Below, piece after piece: positions 1 to 9,051 of a stretch of DNA of 64,000 nt. Under the pieces are notes generated by a model. The model had not been told where the DNA came from, did not search any database, and saw only the letters and a list, made by a program, of their open reading frames with translations. Each line of letters begins with the position of its first letter. The first letter of the stretch is position 1. The translations under genes were made by a program, and so were the position numbers. This DNA comes from Metabacillus litoralis. Its GTDB lineage: Bacteria; Bacillota; Bacilli; Bacillales; Bacillaceae. The DNA lies in assembly GCF_003667825.1 (NCBI RefSeq), contig NZ_CP033043.1, positions 2,229,501 to 2,293,500 on the forward strand, given 5' to 3'.

Positions 1-70
1 GAATGTTTGGTTTTCTCTCAGCTGAAATACGAGAGTCACCAACAAATTTCATACCTTTTCCGCGATGCAT
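1..70 (-). CDS. qcrC: Menaquinol:cytochrome c reductase cytochrome b/c subunit (partial, N-terminus only)
   Basis: Only the first 23 codons lie in the window; the gene continues past position 1. The start reads MHRGKGMKFVGDSRIS, which matches the beginning of Bacillus QcrC, the fusion of cytochrome b6f subunit IV-like helices with a cytochrome c domain. A GGAGGGG ribosome binding site sits just upstream of the ATG. It is the third gene after qcrA and qcrB, the expected order of the bc complex operon. The catalytic and haem-binding parts are outside the window, so identity rests on the N-terminus and position. Confidence 0.85.
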   Translation of the reverse strand, partial: MHRGKGMKFVGDSRISAERKPNI

Positions 71-134
71 GATTTCCCCTCCTTACTAAGGTGGTTTCCC
101 GTTAACGTTACAAAAAGATTCTAATCAGTAAATC

Positions 135-809
135 TTATAGAGGACCAGAAATACCTTGTTTACGTATCATTACAAAGTGTGCTGCCATTAAACCAAATAG
201 AGCAGCCGGTAAGAAAAAGACGTGGATTGCAAAGAAACGAGTAAGTGTTTGAGCACCTACAATTTCCGGATGTCCAGAAAGCAATGTCTTAACCGTTGGT
301 CCGATAAGTGGTACTGATTCTGCAATTTGCAGTGTAACTTTTGTTGCAAATAGAGCTTTCATATCCCAAGGTAATAAATAACCTGTTAAACCAAGACCAA
401 GCATAACAAAGAAGATAAGTACGCCTACTACCCAGTTTAATTCACGTGGTTTTTTATAAGCACCTTGGAAAAAGACACGTAGTGTATGTAGGAACATCAT
501 AACGATAACAAGACTAGCTCCCCAGTGATGCATACCACGTACAATTTGTCCGAATGCTACTTCGTTTTGTAAATAGAATACAGATTCCCAAGCATTTTTA
601 ATATCCGGAACATAGTACATTGTTAGGAACATACCAGATAAAACTTGGATAACTGTAACAAAGAATGTTAATCCGCCGAAGCAATATACAAAGGCAGAAA
701 AGTGGTGTGCAGGGTTTACGTGTTCAGGAACTTCATGGTCAGCAATATCGCGCCACATAGGCGTAATATCTAAACGTTCGTCAACCCAATCATAAATTTT
801 GTTAAGCAA
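135..809 (-). CDS. qcrB: Menaquinol:cytochrome c reductase cytochrome b subunit
   Basis: A 224-residue cytochrome b6-type membrane protein, the usual Bacillus length. It oxidises menaquinol and passes electrons across the membrane through two b haems. Visible landmarks are four hydrophobic helices and paired histidine ligands in RGMHHWGAS and FLHTLRV on one helix and AIHVFF and AAHFVM on another. Cys43 in VYCFGG corresponds to the cysteine that binds an extra haem covalently in this family. It lies 4 bases after qcrA and before qcrC, so the three genes form one transcript. Confidence 0.96.
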   Translation of the reverse strand: MLNKIYDWVDERLDITPMWRDIADHEVPEHVNPAHHFSAFVYCFGGLTFFVTVIQVLSGMFLTMYYVPDIKNAWESVFYLQNEVAFGQIVRGMHHWGASLVIVMMFLHTLRVFFQGAYKKPRELNWVVGVLIFFVMLGLGLTGYLLPWDMKALFATKVTLQIAESVPLIGPTVKTLLSGHPEIVGAQTLTRFFAIHVFFLPAALFGLMAAHFVMIRKQGISGPL

Positions 810-813
810 TTGA

Positions 814-1323
814 TTACGCCTCCCCTCGTGGTTTTGCTTTACCTAAGAATAAATAGCCATCTTTTACTTCAGATACGTAGACATCAAGTGGTGCAAGAGG
901 CGGTGTTCCTGGAACATTTGTGCCATCTTTTTCATATAGCCCGTAGTGACACGGACAGAAAAATTTGTTCGGATTTGAAGGATCATTGTTCCAACCGACG
1001 GTACAGCCTAAATGCTTACAGATTGGTGATAAAGCCGTAATTTTGTCACCTTCTTTAAAAACCCAAGCTGATTTTGTTTCTTCTGATTCGTACCAAGCAT
1101 CTTTTTGTTTGATTTTAAAGTCAAAGCGTTGAGGTTCTTCCGTTATTTCGTCAACCTTTACAACTTGAACTAGGTCTGTTTCCTCTGCTGGTCGGAGCAC
1201 AGGGTCAAGTGCGAAGCGAACCATTGGCATAAGCATACCTGCAGCCATGAAACCGCCTACACCAGTAAGCGTGTAGTTTAAGAATTGACGTCTAGAAACT
1301 CGATGTTTTTTCTCGCTCATCAT
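814..1323 (-). CDS. qcrA: Menaquinol:cytochrome c reductase Rieske iron-sulfur subunit
   Basis: A 169-residue Rieske protein. The N-terminus (SRRQFLNYTLTGVGGF) is a twin-arginine-like signal/anchor helix. The 2Fe-2S ligands are in CKHLGC at about residues 102-107 and CPCHYG at about 123-128. It accepts electrons from menaquinol and passes them to the cytochrome c domain of QcrC. Two ATGs are adjacent (residues 1 and 2) behind GGGGGG, so the start is uncertain by one codon. It heads qcrA-qcrB-qcrC and has its own sigma-A-like promoter at 1395-1423, although ypiF lies upstream on the same strand. Confidence 0.96.
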   Translation of the reverse strand: MMSEKKHRVSRRQFLNYTLTGVGGFMAAGMLMPMVRFALDPVLRPAEETDLVQVVKVDEITEEPQRFDFKIKQKDAWYESEETKSAWVFKEGDKITALSPICKHLGCTVGWNNDPSNPNKFFCPCHYGLYEKDGTNVPGTPPLAPLDVYVSEVKDGYLFLGKAKPRGEA

Positions 1324-1346
1324 TTTCCCCCCTCTATCTTAAGCTC

Positions 1347-1361
1347 TGTCCGGTACGGACA
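1347..1361 (-). other. Hairpin in the qcrA leader
   Basis: In the mRNA sense the arms TGTCCG and CGGACA are separated by only three bases (TAC), giving a compact 6-bp hairpin about 25 bases upstream of the qcrA ribosome binding site. It has no T-run, so it is not a terminator. It could stabilise the 5' end or be part of a protein site; function unknown. Confidence 0.4.
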
Positions 1362-1394
1362 TACGGAAATAACATATAAAACTAGGACATACTC

Positions 1395-1423
1395 ATGATA
1401 TATCAATCTTCTCATGAGGTCAA
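1395..1423 (-). promoter_or_regulatory. Sigma-A-type promoter of qcrABC
   Basis: TTGACC (-35) and TATCAT (-10) with a 17-base spacer on the minus strand, lying in the ypiF-qcrA gap. Predicted transcription starts about 65 bases before qcrA. Confidence 0.65.
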
Positions 1424-1461
1424 TAAAATCCTGATTTCTAATCCTGGAAATGAAAAGGTTT

Positions 1462-1917
1462 TTATGATTTATTCCAAGATTGTAATAAAATGTTCAAAAT
1501 TTGTTCGATTTGGTCTTGTAAGAGCTTCCTTTTTAACTGATCATCCATATGTTCCAACGGCATAGAAGGGAGCCAAATAAGTTGTCCATTTTGATCGGCC
1601 CCTCCGCTATCTTTTAATTTTTCATCGCTAGTTAGGAAAATGACATGTTTAAATTCCTTTTGTAACTCCTCTGCCCACTTCGATAAGTCATCAGCAACGG
1701 TAGATGCGTTTTGCAGATATGAAAAACTAGGAAAGAGAAACACTCTGCCTTTTAATTGTCTCTCTAATTCAGTACTAACAAGACTAATAAATTCTCCCTT
1801 AGATACGGTGTGTTTAAAATCTGAATCTACTGAAACTGATATTAAAGGAATAATGGCCGTATCAATATACTCTTTTGATTGATTATATAAATCTACATCA
1901 CTTGAATTCCACTTCAA
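1462..1917 (-). CDS. ypiF: YpiF family protein (DUF2487)
   Basis: A 151-residue cytoplasmic protein of unknown function, conserved upstream of qcrA in Bacillus. The frame is open from an ATG at 1956, but I chose the TTG at 1917. It has an AGGGAG ribosome binding site nine bases upstream, it gives an LKW-type N-terminus (MKW after initiation) typical of the family, and the promoter at 1957-1985 would start transcription near 1950, downstream of the ATG. No catalytic motif is visible. It is the first gene before qcrABC, so a role linked to the bc complex is possible but not shown. Confidence 0.75.
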   Translation of the reverse strand: MKWNSSDVDLYNQSKEYIDTAIIPLISVSVDSDFKHTVSKGEFISLVSTELERQLKGRVFLFPSFSYLQNASTVADDLSKWAEELQKEFKHVIFLTSDEKLKDSGGADQNGQLIWLPSMPLEHMDDQLKRKLLQDQIEQILNILLQSWNKS

Positions 1918-1956
1918 TTCATTCAACTCCCTACAATATTCTTTTACTATGTACAT

Positions 1957-1985
1957 ATTATAATGCTTATATAATAAATTGTTAA
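1957..1985 (-). promoter_or_regulatory. Sigma-A promoter of ypiF
   Basis: TTAACA and TATAAT with a 17-base spacer. The predicted start near 1950 lies inside the longer open frame of ypiF and therefore decides for the TTG start of that gene. The promoter sits right after the terminator of the reoY operon. Confidence 0.75.
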
Positions 1986-2003
1986 ATATTGAATTAGCTC
2001 AAG

Positions 2004-2027
2004 AAAAAAACCCTCTTCTAGAGAGGG
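2004..2027 (-). terminator. Terminator of the ypiA-reoY transcript
   Basis: Stem CCCTCT/AGAGGG with a 5-base loop followed by seven T on the minus strand, 17 bases after the reoY stop. Confidence 0.85.
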
Positions 2028-2043
2028 CCTGTATTTGTACAAA

Positions 2044-2589
2044 CTACTTGCTGTTTAATTGATTTAATTGATGAGTTAACTTTTGAAAGCTCTCTTTGTC
2101 TTGTCGATCCAAAGCCTCATCAATTAATTTTAGAAGCTTTTCTTTTTGAAAGCTCTGAATAGAATGTTCAAGAACTTTTTCTGCAATTTCCCGGTCTTTT
2201 TCATTTTCATTTAAATGCTCAGGCATATAAGGATTTGACTCAAGAACCGCTGCATATTGTGGTGATTGGTAAGAAGATCTGAAATTCAGCTGAATAAAAA
2301 GCTCTTCCTCTTTATTTAATCGAATATCATGAAACGATTTTTCTGCATCAGTTGTCATGACATTCTCTTTGTAAAAGCGAAATGGAACTTCTTCAACACA
2401 GTGAGTTGACATAATAATTCCTCTTGGACAATATTGAGCTTGCTCAACAAAATGTACTTTTTCCATAAGAGTGTCATGACTCATTAAATAATTTAAGATC
2501 CACACACATTCTCTTCTCTTTAGTTGATAATGGTTTAAAAACCACCTGATGAAGTCTTTCTTTTCATGGACAGATACAGGGGCCACCAT
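2044..2589 (-). CDS. reoY: ReoY/YpiB family protein (UPF0302), MurA degradation factor
   Basis: A 181-residue soluble protein of the UPF0302 family (YpiB). In Listeria the homologue ReoY helps ClpCP degrade MurA, the first enzyme of peptidoglycan synthesis, under control of the PASTA kinase; that role is inferred here from family membership. The frame is open from 2679, overlapping ypiA, but the ATG at 2589 has a strong GAGGAGGG site 7 bases upstream and gives the family length. It contains conserved stretches [11 protein letters not shown] and RGIIMST. It lies about 80 bases after ypiA and ends at the terminator at 2004-2027. Confidence 0.85.
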   Translation of the reverse strand: MVAPVSVHEKKDFIRWFLNHYQLKRRECVWILNYLMSHDTLMEKVHFVEQAQYCPRGIIMSTHCVEEVPFRFYKENVMTTDAEKSFHDIRLNKEEELFIQLNFRSSYQSPQYAAVLESNPYMPEHLNENEKDREIAEKVLEHSIQSFQKEKLLKLIDEALDRQDKESFQKLTHQLNQLNSK

Positions 2590-2668
2590 ACAATTCCCTC
2601 CTCTGCAGTTCAGATTATTCTTACTTTGATAATTCCACAAAATAAAAATAAAATCCTTCTCATTTCCA

Positions 2669-3937
2669 TTAAAACTCATCTTCTAATTGTAGCAAAATCT
2701 CACCGTATTCGACATTTGAAGGATCTTGCTTTAACAATTCCTTAAAAATAATCTTCGCTTTTTCTCTTAAACCTTCTTCTAATAGGAAGTACCCATATTC
2801 CTGTAAAAAATCTCGTTGTTCCTTGAAAAAATTATATGCAAGTTGATAATGGTTTAATGCCTGTGTATACTCTTCTTTTTGATGGAAAGCTCGTGCTAAA
2901 TTCCATTCAAACTGTGGGTCTTCTTCTCCATATCGTTTACTTTCATTTATAAGGTCAATTACATCATCATATCTTTCGTCTTGAAGAAAAATATGTGACA
3001 GTGTAATTGCAGCCTCAATATGTCCAGGATCGATAGCAAGAGATTCACGTAATAATCGTTCAGCCTCTTCCATTTGACCAGATTTTATGGCTACTTTTCC
3101 TCCATATAAGAAAAGGTCTTTATTATACTCATCTACCTTTATTCCTTCTTGTACAGTTTCTAAGCTTTCTTGTAATAATTCTTCATGCTCATAAGCTTTC
3201 GCTAAGTATAAATATAAAGATGTATAATATGGATCGGCTTCTTTTAGTGCAAGGAATTGTTGAATAGCAGTTTTGTAAAACCCTCCTTGAAAAGCTGTAA
3301 AGCCATATCCAAAAAGAGTATCTGCATCTTCCTGTATGTCTATTGCTTCCTTATAATGCTCCATGGCATCCTCAAATTCCCCATTTGCGCTTAAACACTC
3401 TGCCAACCTTTGATGAATAATAACGCCCGAAACTGTATTATGTTCGTTTACAAGCATTTCGAAATAAGGAATTGCTTGCTTGTACTTGCCTTGATGAAAA
3501 TAAAGTTCTCCAAGAGCAAAATCAAGAATAGGTTCCTGGGGTAATAACAGTTTAGCTTCTTTTAGCTTTTGTTCACTTACTTCTGCTAGCCCTTGCATTT
3601 GATACAAGTCTGCCAGTAGAAGAAGTGCCTGTGGATATGACTCATTATCGTTCGTGATCGTGTTAAGTAAATCAATGGCTTCTTCTTCTTTTTCTAAATC
3701 TATTTTTAGTTCAGCTAAAAACAAGGTTACTTGTGTTTCCTCGGGATAAAGGAAATGAAGTTCTTCAACCATTTCATGTGCACGGTCGACAATCCCCCAT
3801 TGATAATATTGATCAGCTAAATGCAGTTTTTCCTCATCATGCAGAGTAGGTGTTATATTTTCTAATAAGTTTAATCCTTCTTCAGTTTGACCCTTATTTA
3901 CAAGATTTATTGCTTCGTTTAATACTTGGTTAAACAT
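2669..3937 (-). CDS. ypiA: TPR-repeat protein YpiA
   Basis: A 422-residue protein composed almost entirely of tetratricopeptide repeats, for example the units around [20 protein letters not shown] and [18 protein letters not shown]. It has no signal peptide or membrane helix, so it is probably a cytoplasmic scaffold. A TTG eight codons upstream is in frame, but the ATG at 3937 has the better site (AGAAAGG, about 7 bases away) and gives the YpiA length. It precedes reoY on the same strand, so a shared role with ReoY in protein turnover is plausible but inferred. Confidence 0.85.
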   Translation of the reverse strand: MFNQVLNEAINLVNKGQTEEGLNLLENITPTLHDEEKLHLADQYYQWGIVDRAHEMVEELHFLYPEETQVTLFLAELKIDLEKEEEAIDLLNTITNDNESYPQALLLLADLYQMQGLAEVSEQKLKEAKLLLPQEPILDFALGELYFHQGKYKQAIPYFEMLVNEHNTVSGVIIHQRLAECLSANGEFEDAMEHYKEAIDIQEDADTLFGYGFTAFQGGFYKTAIQQFLALKEADPYYTSLYLYLAKAYEHEELLQESLETVQEGIKVDEYNKDLFLYGGKVAIKSGQMEEAERLLRESLAIDPGHIEAAITLSHIFLQDERYDDVIDLINESKRYGEEDPQFEWNLARAFHQKEEYTQALNHYQLAYNFFKEQRDFLQEYGYFLLEEGLREKAKIIFKELLKQDPSNVEYGEILLQLEDEF

Positions 3938-3999
3938 ACATTTTCCTTTCTCTTCTAACAATGGTTTATTTATTTTATATACTCAATCTTTATCATACA

Positions 4000-4917
4000 T
4001 CAAAAGGAAGCAGTTTGTGGTATAAAACGACCTGAGATCGGGATAAAACATTCTTCCCCGGTGCCAGGTTGGAAGGTGATGTCACCATTAACATTTATGA
4101 TCTTGCCATGATGTGATGTAAATGCTGGAGAATTCAGTTCATGATTTAACATTGGCTTCCCATTAGGATGATCGTTCATTTCATCTAATAGATACAGATT
4201 ATAATTGAGCTGTCCGCCTACGCGAATATCACCTTTCTCAGGATATACTCCCAATCTCATCAAAACATTCTTAGAAAGGGGCACCCCAGGCTCTAAACAG
4301 GTATCCGTGGATGAAAGGCGATTTTCTTTCATTTGTTTTGCCCATTCCTGCAACAGTTTTTGTTTTTTATAAGTCGTTAATTCCTCATCCGCTATATAAG
4401 GGATAAGCGTTATTGGATTTGAAAACATAGCATCTCTTATCCAACCCCATGACTTTAAATCTAGCTTATCACCTTTGCCCAGTTCAACAAAAATAATGGA
4501 TATACTTTGTTGTTTACACTTTCTAATAAGTGATGGGGAAAGAGTTTTTAATGAAAGCTTAACTCCAATATAGTAATCGATTGGCGAGTTAATCATAAGA
4601 TGCCTTCTTTGCTTTAATTTTGACAACAATTCCTTTTCATAATCAATATCTACCACTGTGAGAAGAGTTGTGCAGCCTTTTGCTAAGTACCGCATAAATG
4701 TACGTTTGAATTCTTTAAATGGAAGTAGTGAATGAAGAGAAAAATCCAGCATAACATAGCCAGGGGTTAACAAATAAGAACTTAAATCCATCCTTACAAA
4801 CTTTATGTTATCCATAGAATGACGCATAAACTCAATTTTGTCTTGATTGATTAACAAAGATGTTTTTTCAATAGAATCGTTTTTCAACAACTTTACTTTG
4901 TCCATGATATAACACAC
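4000..4917 (-). CDS. Conserved hypothetical protein, degenerate amidohydrolase-like
   Basis: A 305-residue protein I do not recognise from the B. subtilis version of this locus. It starts with GTG; AGGAGGG lies 10 bases upstream, whereas the next ATG is too far away. The layout resembles a cyclic amidohydrolase: a short N-terminal beta part, then LTPGYVMLDFSLHS where active enzymes have PGxIDxHxH, GCTTLLTVVD where they have GTTT, and a C-terminal beta part (about 255-300, ending ISGRFIP). The first metal-binding His is absent and I find no convincing replacements for the others, so it is probably non-enzymatic. It has its own position between the aroA terminator and ypiA. Confidence 0.6.
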   Translation of the reverse strand: MCYIMDKVKLLKNDSIEKTSLLINQDKIEFMRHSMDNIKFVRMDLSSYLLTPGYVMLDFSLHSLLPFKEFKRTFMRYLAKGCTTLLTVVDIDYEKELLSKLKQRRHLMINSPIDYYIGVKLSLKTLSPSLIRKCKQQSISIIFVELGKGDKLDLKSWGWIRDAMFSNPITLIPYIADEELTTYKKQKLLQEWAKQMKENRLSSTDTCLEPGVPLSKNVLMRLGVYPEKGDIRVGGQLNYNLYLLDEMNDHPNGKPMLNHELNSPAFTSHHGKIINVNGDITFQPGTGEECFIPISGRFIPQTASF

Positions 4918-5040
4918 GATAAGGCGTCCCTCCTTCCATCTCCTTAAGACAAGCTATGATGAAAAATAAGCATTTATTCACATTGTTTTAACTTGATGAA
5001 AACGCCTTAAAAGGATAGTAAGAAAGATTATAAACTAAAA

Positions 5041-5100
5041 AAAAGAGAAGGTTTCAACAGCTTGGTCTGAGGAGTACGGGCACCTCCACTAAAAACCTAA
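5041..5100. other. Unexplained GC-richer segment between aroA terminator and the 4000-4917 gene
   Basis: About 60 bases that stand out from the AT-rich surroundings, with GGAG/CTCC arms around TACGGGCAC and flanking GGTTT and AAACC stretches. It is not coding in either direction. It may be a leader element of the downstream gene or a remnant of a small repeat; only one copy was noticed in this window. Confidence 0.25.
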
Positions 5101-5127
5101 AAACCAATGTCAGATTTTTATTGAGCC

Positions 5128-5165
5128 AAAAAAAAGAGATTGCCTTTGTAATAAAAAGCAATCTC
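5128..5165 (-). terminator. Terminator of the trp-hisC-tyrA-aroA operon
   Basis: 8-bp stem GAGATTGC/GCAATCTC followed by eight T on the minus strand, just after the aroA stop. Confidence 0.88.
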
Positions 5166-5171
5166 ATTTCC

Positions 5172-6467
5172 TTATTTACTTAAACCAGTTAAATGATCAA
5201 AAAAGTTAGGATAAGAAACGTCGATTGACTCTGCATTTAATAGTTCAATCGGCTCTTCCGTTATACAAGACGCAATTGCAAGCATCATACCAATTCGGTG
5301 GTCACCATGACTTGAAACTGTTGCATTTCCCTGTAAGTTTGTTTTGCCAGTAATTATCATTCCATCGTCAGTAGCTTTTATTGTAGCTCCTATTTTTGTC
5401 AACTCACCTACAACTGTATCAATGCGATTTGTTTCTTTAACTTTAAGCTCACTTGCATCCTTAATAATCGTTTCTCCCTCAGCTTGAGTTGCTAACAAGG
5501 CGATAACAGGAATTTCGTCTATTAATTTTGGAATTAAATCACCACTAATGGTAGTTCCCTTTAGAGAAGATGTTTTTATTTTAATATCAGCTACAGGCTC
5601 AAACGTTTCTTCTGTGCTTGGAATGATTTCCATTGTAGCCCCCATCATTTCTAAAACATCTAGAATACCTGTTCTTGTAGGATTGATTCCAACGTTCTTC
5701 AAAAGAATTTCACTGTTCGGAACAATTGCACCAGCTACTAGGAAAAATGCCGCTGAAGAAATATCACCTGGTACAAAAATATTCGTTGCTTGTAAAGTTT
5801 GTCCACCACGAACGGTTGCAGATCTTTCATCTTCCTTTACATCAACTCCGAAAGCTCGTAACATCCTTTCCGTATGATCTCTTGATTTATGTGGTTCAGT
5901 TACCGTTGTTTCTTCACCGTCTGTGTTTAATCCTGCTAAAAGAATGGCAGATTTAACTTGTGCACTCGCAACAGGAGACTCAAATTGAATACCTTTTAGG
6001 CTACCACCCCTAATTGAAATAGGAGTATATTGACCATTTTCTCTTCCATCAATGTTTGCACCCATCATTGATAGAGGTTTTGTTACTCTCGACATTGGTC
6101 TTTTAGCAATTGATTCATCCCCTATAATACATGAATGAAACGGAGTCCCTGCTAAAATCCCCATCATTAATCTAGTTGTTGTTCCAGAGTTACCAACATC
6201 TAAAATATCAGATGGTTCTTGTAAACCATCCAGCCCCTTTCCTTCGACTGTAACAAGGTCTTTTGATACATCAATTGATACACCCATTTTCTTAAAACAA
6301 GAAACCGTACTTAGGCAATCTGCACCCATTAGAAAGTTTGTAATTTCGGTTTTTCCGTTAGCAATAGCTCCGAACATAACAGCTCGGTGTGAAATAGATT
6401 TATCACCTGGAATGTTAATTGAGCCAGTTAAACTAGTGACTTTTGATAATCTTTGAACTTCTGACAT
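5172..6467 (-). CDS. aroA: 3-phosphoshikimate 1-carboxyvinyltransferase (EPSP synthase)
   Basis: A 431-residue enzyme (called aroE in B. subtilis) that joins phosphoenolpyruvate to shikimate-3-phosphate, the sixth step of the shikimate pathway. Motifs seen: [12 protein letters not shown] near the N-terminus, [24 protein letters not shown] and HGDHRIGM near the C-terminus. The frame is open to 6557, but the ATG at 6467 has GAGGTGG upstream and starts like the family. It is the last gene of the trp-hisC-tyrA-aroA block and ends at a strong terminator. Confidence 0.96.
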   Translation of the reverse strand: MSEVQRLSKVTSLTGSINIPGDKSISHRAVMFGAIANGKTEITNFLMGADCLSTVSCFKKMGVSIDVSKDLVTVEGKGLDGLQEPSDILDVGNSGTTTRLMMGILAGTPFHSCIIGDESIAKRPMSRVTKPLSMMGANIDGRENGQYTPISIRGGSLKGIQFESPVASAQVKSAILLAGLNTDGEETTVTEPHKSRDHTERMLRAFGVDVKEDERSATVRGGQTLQATNIFVPGDISSAAFFLVAGAIVPNSEILLKNVGINPTRTGILDVLEMMGATMEIIPSTEETFEPVADIKIKTSSLKGTTISGDLIPKLIDEIPVIALLATQAEGETIIKDASELKVKETNRIDTVVGELTKIGATIKATDDGMIITGKTNLQGNATVSSHGDHRIGMMLAIASCITEEPIELLNAESIDVSYPNFFDHLTGLSK

Positions 6468-6580
6468 AATTCCACCTCTTCGATTATTAGAAAAACTATG
6501 ACAACACCTTAGCTTTTTTAGCCCTGTCATCCATAAAAACTTGTAATTAAAGATCATACAGATAATATTTTTCTTAGATC

Positions 6581-7684
6581 CTACATAATAAATGTTTCAT
6601 AAGCACAATACTTGTTAATACAGTCAATCGCTAGTTCACGATCTCGTTCTGTTTGAAAGCTTAACCTTAATACCCCATATATTTCTTCACGTGTTTCAAT
6701 AATTCGTATATTCGTTAAACTGATCTTTTCTTTTGCCAAATATCCAGTTATCTCAGAAATAACCCCGGGATAATCAGGTACATCAACAAATAAATCATAA
6801 AATGACGGAATAGCTCCCTTTTGCTTCTCTGGTAGACCATCTCGATACTTCTTTGCATATTGAAAATATGAAAATAAATTATCAGCTTCCTCATTTGCAA
6901 CAAACTCTTTTACACGCTCCATCTCTGAGATCCATTCATCAAATAGGTGTAATAAAGGTTCTTTATTATGGAGAAGAATATCACGCCACATCGAAGGACT
7001 ACTTGAGGCAATTCTCGTTATATCTCGAAACCCTCCAGCAGCTAGCCTCTTAACAAGTGGAAATTGCTCTTCATGATTTTTAGCCTGATAAACAAGACTC
7101 GCAGCAACAATATGGGGAAAATGACTAATTACACCGGTAACTTCATCATGTTCATTTGGCGTCATTTCAATGAAATTAGCTTTCGTTCCTTCAAGAACAC
7201 TTTTTAATAAATCAACATCGTTCTGGGTTACATATTGGGAAGGAGTTAATATGTAAAAAGCATTCTCGAACAAATGTGGTTTTGCTGCTAATATTCCTGA
7301 TTTATGAGAGCCAGCCATAGGATGACCGCCGATAAACTTAATTTTTCCATTTAAATGCTGATTTGCACATTCAACAATTTTCACTTTGGTACTTCCGACA
7401 TCAGTTACAATAACATCTTTCTTCAGTTGTTCTGATTTTAATTGCTCAATAATTTGAGTTGTTTGTTGAACAGGAGTTGAGAGAAAAATCATATCAACCG
7501 ATGATAGATCCGGGAAAAGCTTAGTGGCGATTTCATCAATGGCCCCAATCCTTTTCGCTAGATTAGCCTGATCTTCATTTATGTCAAAACCTAATATATG
7601 TATTGAAGGATCTTTTTGCTTAATTGATAATGCTATTGAGCCCCCAATTAATCCAAGACCTATTATATACACTTTTTTTACCAT
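6581..7684 (-). CDS. tyrA: Prephenate dehydrogenase with C-terminal ACT domain
   Basis: A 367-residue enzyme that oxidatively decarboxylates prephenate to 4-hydroxyphenylpyruvate in tyrosine synthesis. The Rossmann motif GLGLIGGS is at residues 9-16, and the active-site stretch [12 protein letters not shown] is in the middle. The last 75 residues (from [17 protein letters not shown]) form an ACT domain, expected to bind tyrosine for feedback control. It sits between hisC and aroA in the aromatic operon, as in B. subtilis. Confidence 0.96.
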   Translation of the reverse strand: MVKKVYIIGLGLIGGSIALSIKQKDPSIHILGFDINEDQANLAKRIGAIDEIATKLFPDLSSVDMIFLSTPVQQTTQIIEQLKSEQLKKDVIVTDVGSTKVKIVECANQHLNGKIKFIGGHPMAGSHKSGILAAKPHLFENAFYILTPSQYVTQNDVDLLKSVLEGTKANFIEMTPNEHDEVTGVISHFPHIVAASLVYQAKNHEEQFPLVKRLAAGGFRDITRIASSSPSMWRDILLHNKEPLLHLFDEWISEMERVKEFVANEEADNLFSYFQYAKKYRDGLPEKQKGAIPSFYDLFVDVPDYPGVISEITGYLAKEKISLTNIRIIETREEIYGVLRLSFQTERDRELAIDCINKYCAYETFIM

Positions 7685-7744
7685 AAAATATCACCTTTTT
7701 GTCCTATCATAAATTGAGGCTATATATCATTACCTATGAAAGAA

Positions 7745-7789
7745 GGTACTAATAATATGAGGATCAAATCTATCATATAAATTAGTACC
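7745..7789 (-). other. Stem-loop between hisC and tyrA
   Basis: Arms GGTACTAAT and ATTAGTACC pair perfectly, and inside them ATATGA pairs with TCATAT around a 12-base loop. Only a weak T-rich tail (TTCTTTC) follows, so it is at best a partial terminator. It could instead set mRNA processing or stability in the middle of the operon. Confidence 0.55.
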
Positions 7790-7802
7790 CTTAAGATAAA
7801 GT

Positions 7803-8885
7803 TTATTGAACAAATTCCCTTAACGCTTCAATAATTTCTTCGTTTTGTTGACGATCTCCAACAGTGATCCGTAGGTGGGTAGGAAACCCAAGAGCATTTC
7901 CGGACCTTACGATATATCCCTTTTTCAGTAATGCATTAAAAACTTCGTCAGAATCTCGATTAAAGTCAATTAAAATGAAGTTACCTTCAGAAGGATAATA
8001 TGGAAGCTTTAGTTCCTCACAGAAACGGTAGAATTGCTGTAATCCTTCCTTATTTTTCCCCCTACATTCTTCCACAAACTCAGCATCATCTAAAGCTGCA
8101 ATAGCGGCCACCTGAGCAACTCTGCTTGTATTAAAAGGTTCCCTAGCCGGCTCAATTTTTTGGATTAATTCTGCATTTGCAATGCCATAACCAATTCTTA
8201 AGGATGCTAAGCCATAAGCTTTTGAGAATGTACGTAAAATCATTAAGTTAGGATAGTCATTAATGAATTCAACAGTTTCTGGATAATCTTCTGCTAAAAC
8301 ATATTCATAGTAGGCTTCATCTACTACAACAAGCACATGTTTAGGCACTTTATTTAAGAAATTAAGTAAACTGTTTTTAGTAACATATGTACCTGTAGGG
8401 TTATTTGGTGTACAAACCCATACAACCGTTGTCTTTTCATCTATTTGCAGTAGCATATTTTCTAGATCATGATTACCATCTACTAATGGGACCTCACGGA
8501 TTTCAGATCCTTCAATTACAGCATTATGCTTATATTGAGGGAATGTTGGTGTGGCCATTACAGTATTAGTATCTGGGCTTAATAGAGCTCTACAAATAAT
8601 TTGAACAACTTCATCTGACCCATTCCCAAATATTAATTCTTGTTCTTTGACACCTACGTGAGCCGCTAGTTTTGTACGAAGTTCAGCACTATATCCATCT
8701 GGATAAATCGCAAGCTGATTTAATTCATCTACAATAGCTTGTTTAGCCTTAGGAGAACAACCATATGGGTTTTCATTAGAAGCAAGCTTCACAACTTTTG
8801 TTAAATTATATTCTTTTTTTACTTCTTCCATTGGTTTTCCTGGCTGATAAGGCTTAAGACTTAATAATTGTTCTTTTACACGCAT
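7803..8885 (-). CDS. hisC: Histidinol-phosphate aminotransferase (also aromatic aminotransferase)
   Basis: A 360-residue class I/II PLP aminotransferase. The PLP lysine is in [16 protein letters not shown], with NNPTG and DEAYYEY as further cofactor contacts. In B. subtilis the enzyme serves both histidine synthesis and the last step of tyrosine and phenylalanine synthesis, which explains its place between trpA and tyrA. The ATG at 8885 follows an AAGAGGTG site that is partly paired in a small hairpin (8894-8910), suggesting translational control. Confidence 0.95.
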   Translation of the reverse strand: MRVKEQLLSLKPYQPGKPMEEVKKEYNLTKVVKLASNENPYGCSPKAKQAIVDELNQLAIYPDGYSAELRTKLAAHVGVKEQELIFGNGSDEVVQIICRALLSPDTNTVMATPTFPQYKHNAVIEGSEIREVPLVDGNHDLENMLLQIDEKTTVVWVCTPNNPTGTYVTKNSLLNFLNKVPKHVLVVVDEAYYEYVLAEDYPETVEFINDYPNLMILRTFSKAYGLASLRIGYGIANAELIQKIEPAREPFNTSRVAQVAAIAALDDAEFVEECRGKNKEGLQQFYRFCEELKLPYYPSEGNFILIDFNRDSDEVFNALLKKGYIVRSGNALGFPTHLRITVGDRQQNEEIIEALREFVQ

Positions 8886-8893
8886 AAATTACA

Positions 8894-8910
8894 CCTCTTT
8901 TAAATAGAGG
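8894..8910 (-). promoter_or_regulatory. Hairpin overlapping the hisC ribosome binding site
   Basis: CCTCT pairs with AGAGG across a 7-base loop; the second arm is the core of the hisC Shine-Dalgarno (AGAGGTG). Folding would hide the site, so it may lower hisC translation. Confidence 0.45.
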
Positions 8911-9051
8911 CTTCGTTAAACTTTAAGAATGAATACTAAATTTCTCTTGTATTTAAATCCATAAGTTTAACTTAGCCCTTAATAAGTAAACATTTCTAAT
9001 GTTTATTATCATAAAGTTTCATTTCATCTAAAGCAATTAAAATTTTGCTTA

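Noticed and set aside
1462..1956. ATG start of ypiF at 1956
   Set aside because: The predicted transcription start (about 1950) lies downstream of this ATG, and it has no ribosome binding site; the TTG at 1917 is better.
5548..5956. Plus-strand frames opposite aroA
   Set aside because: They mirror the aroA coding sequence and have no ribosome binding site or recognisable product.
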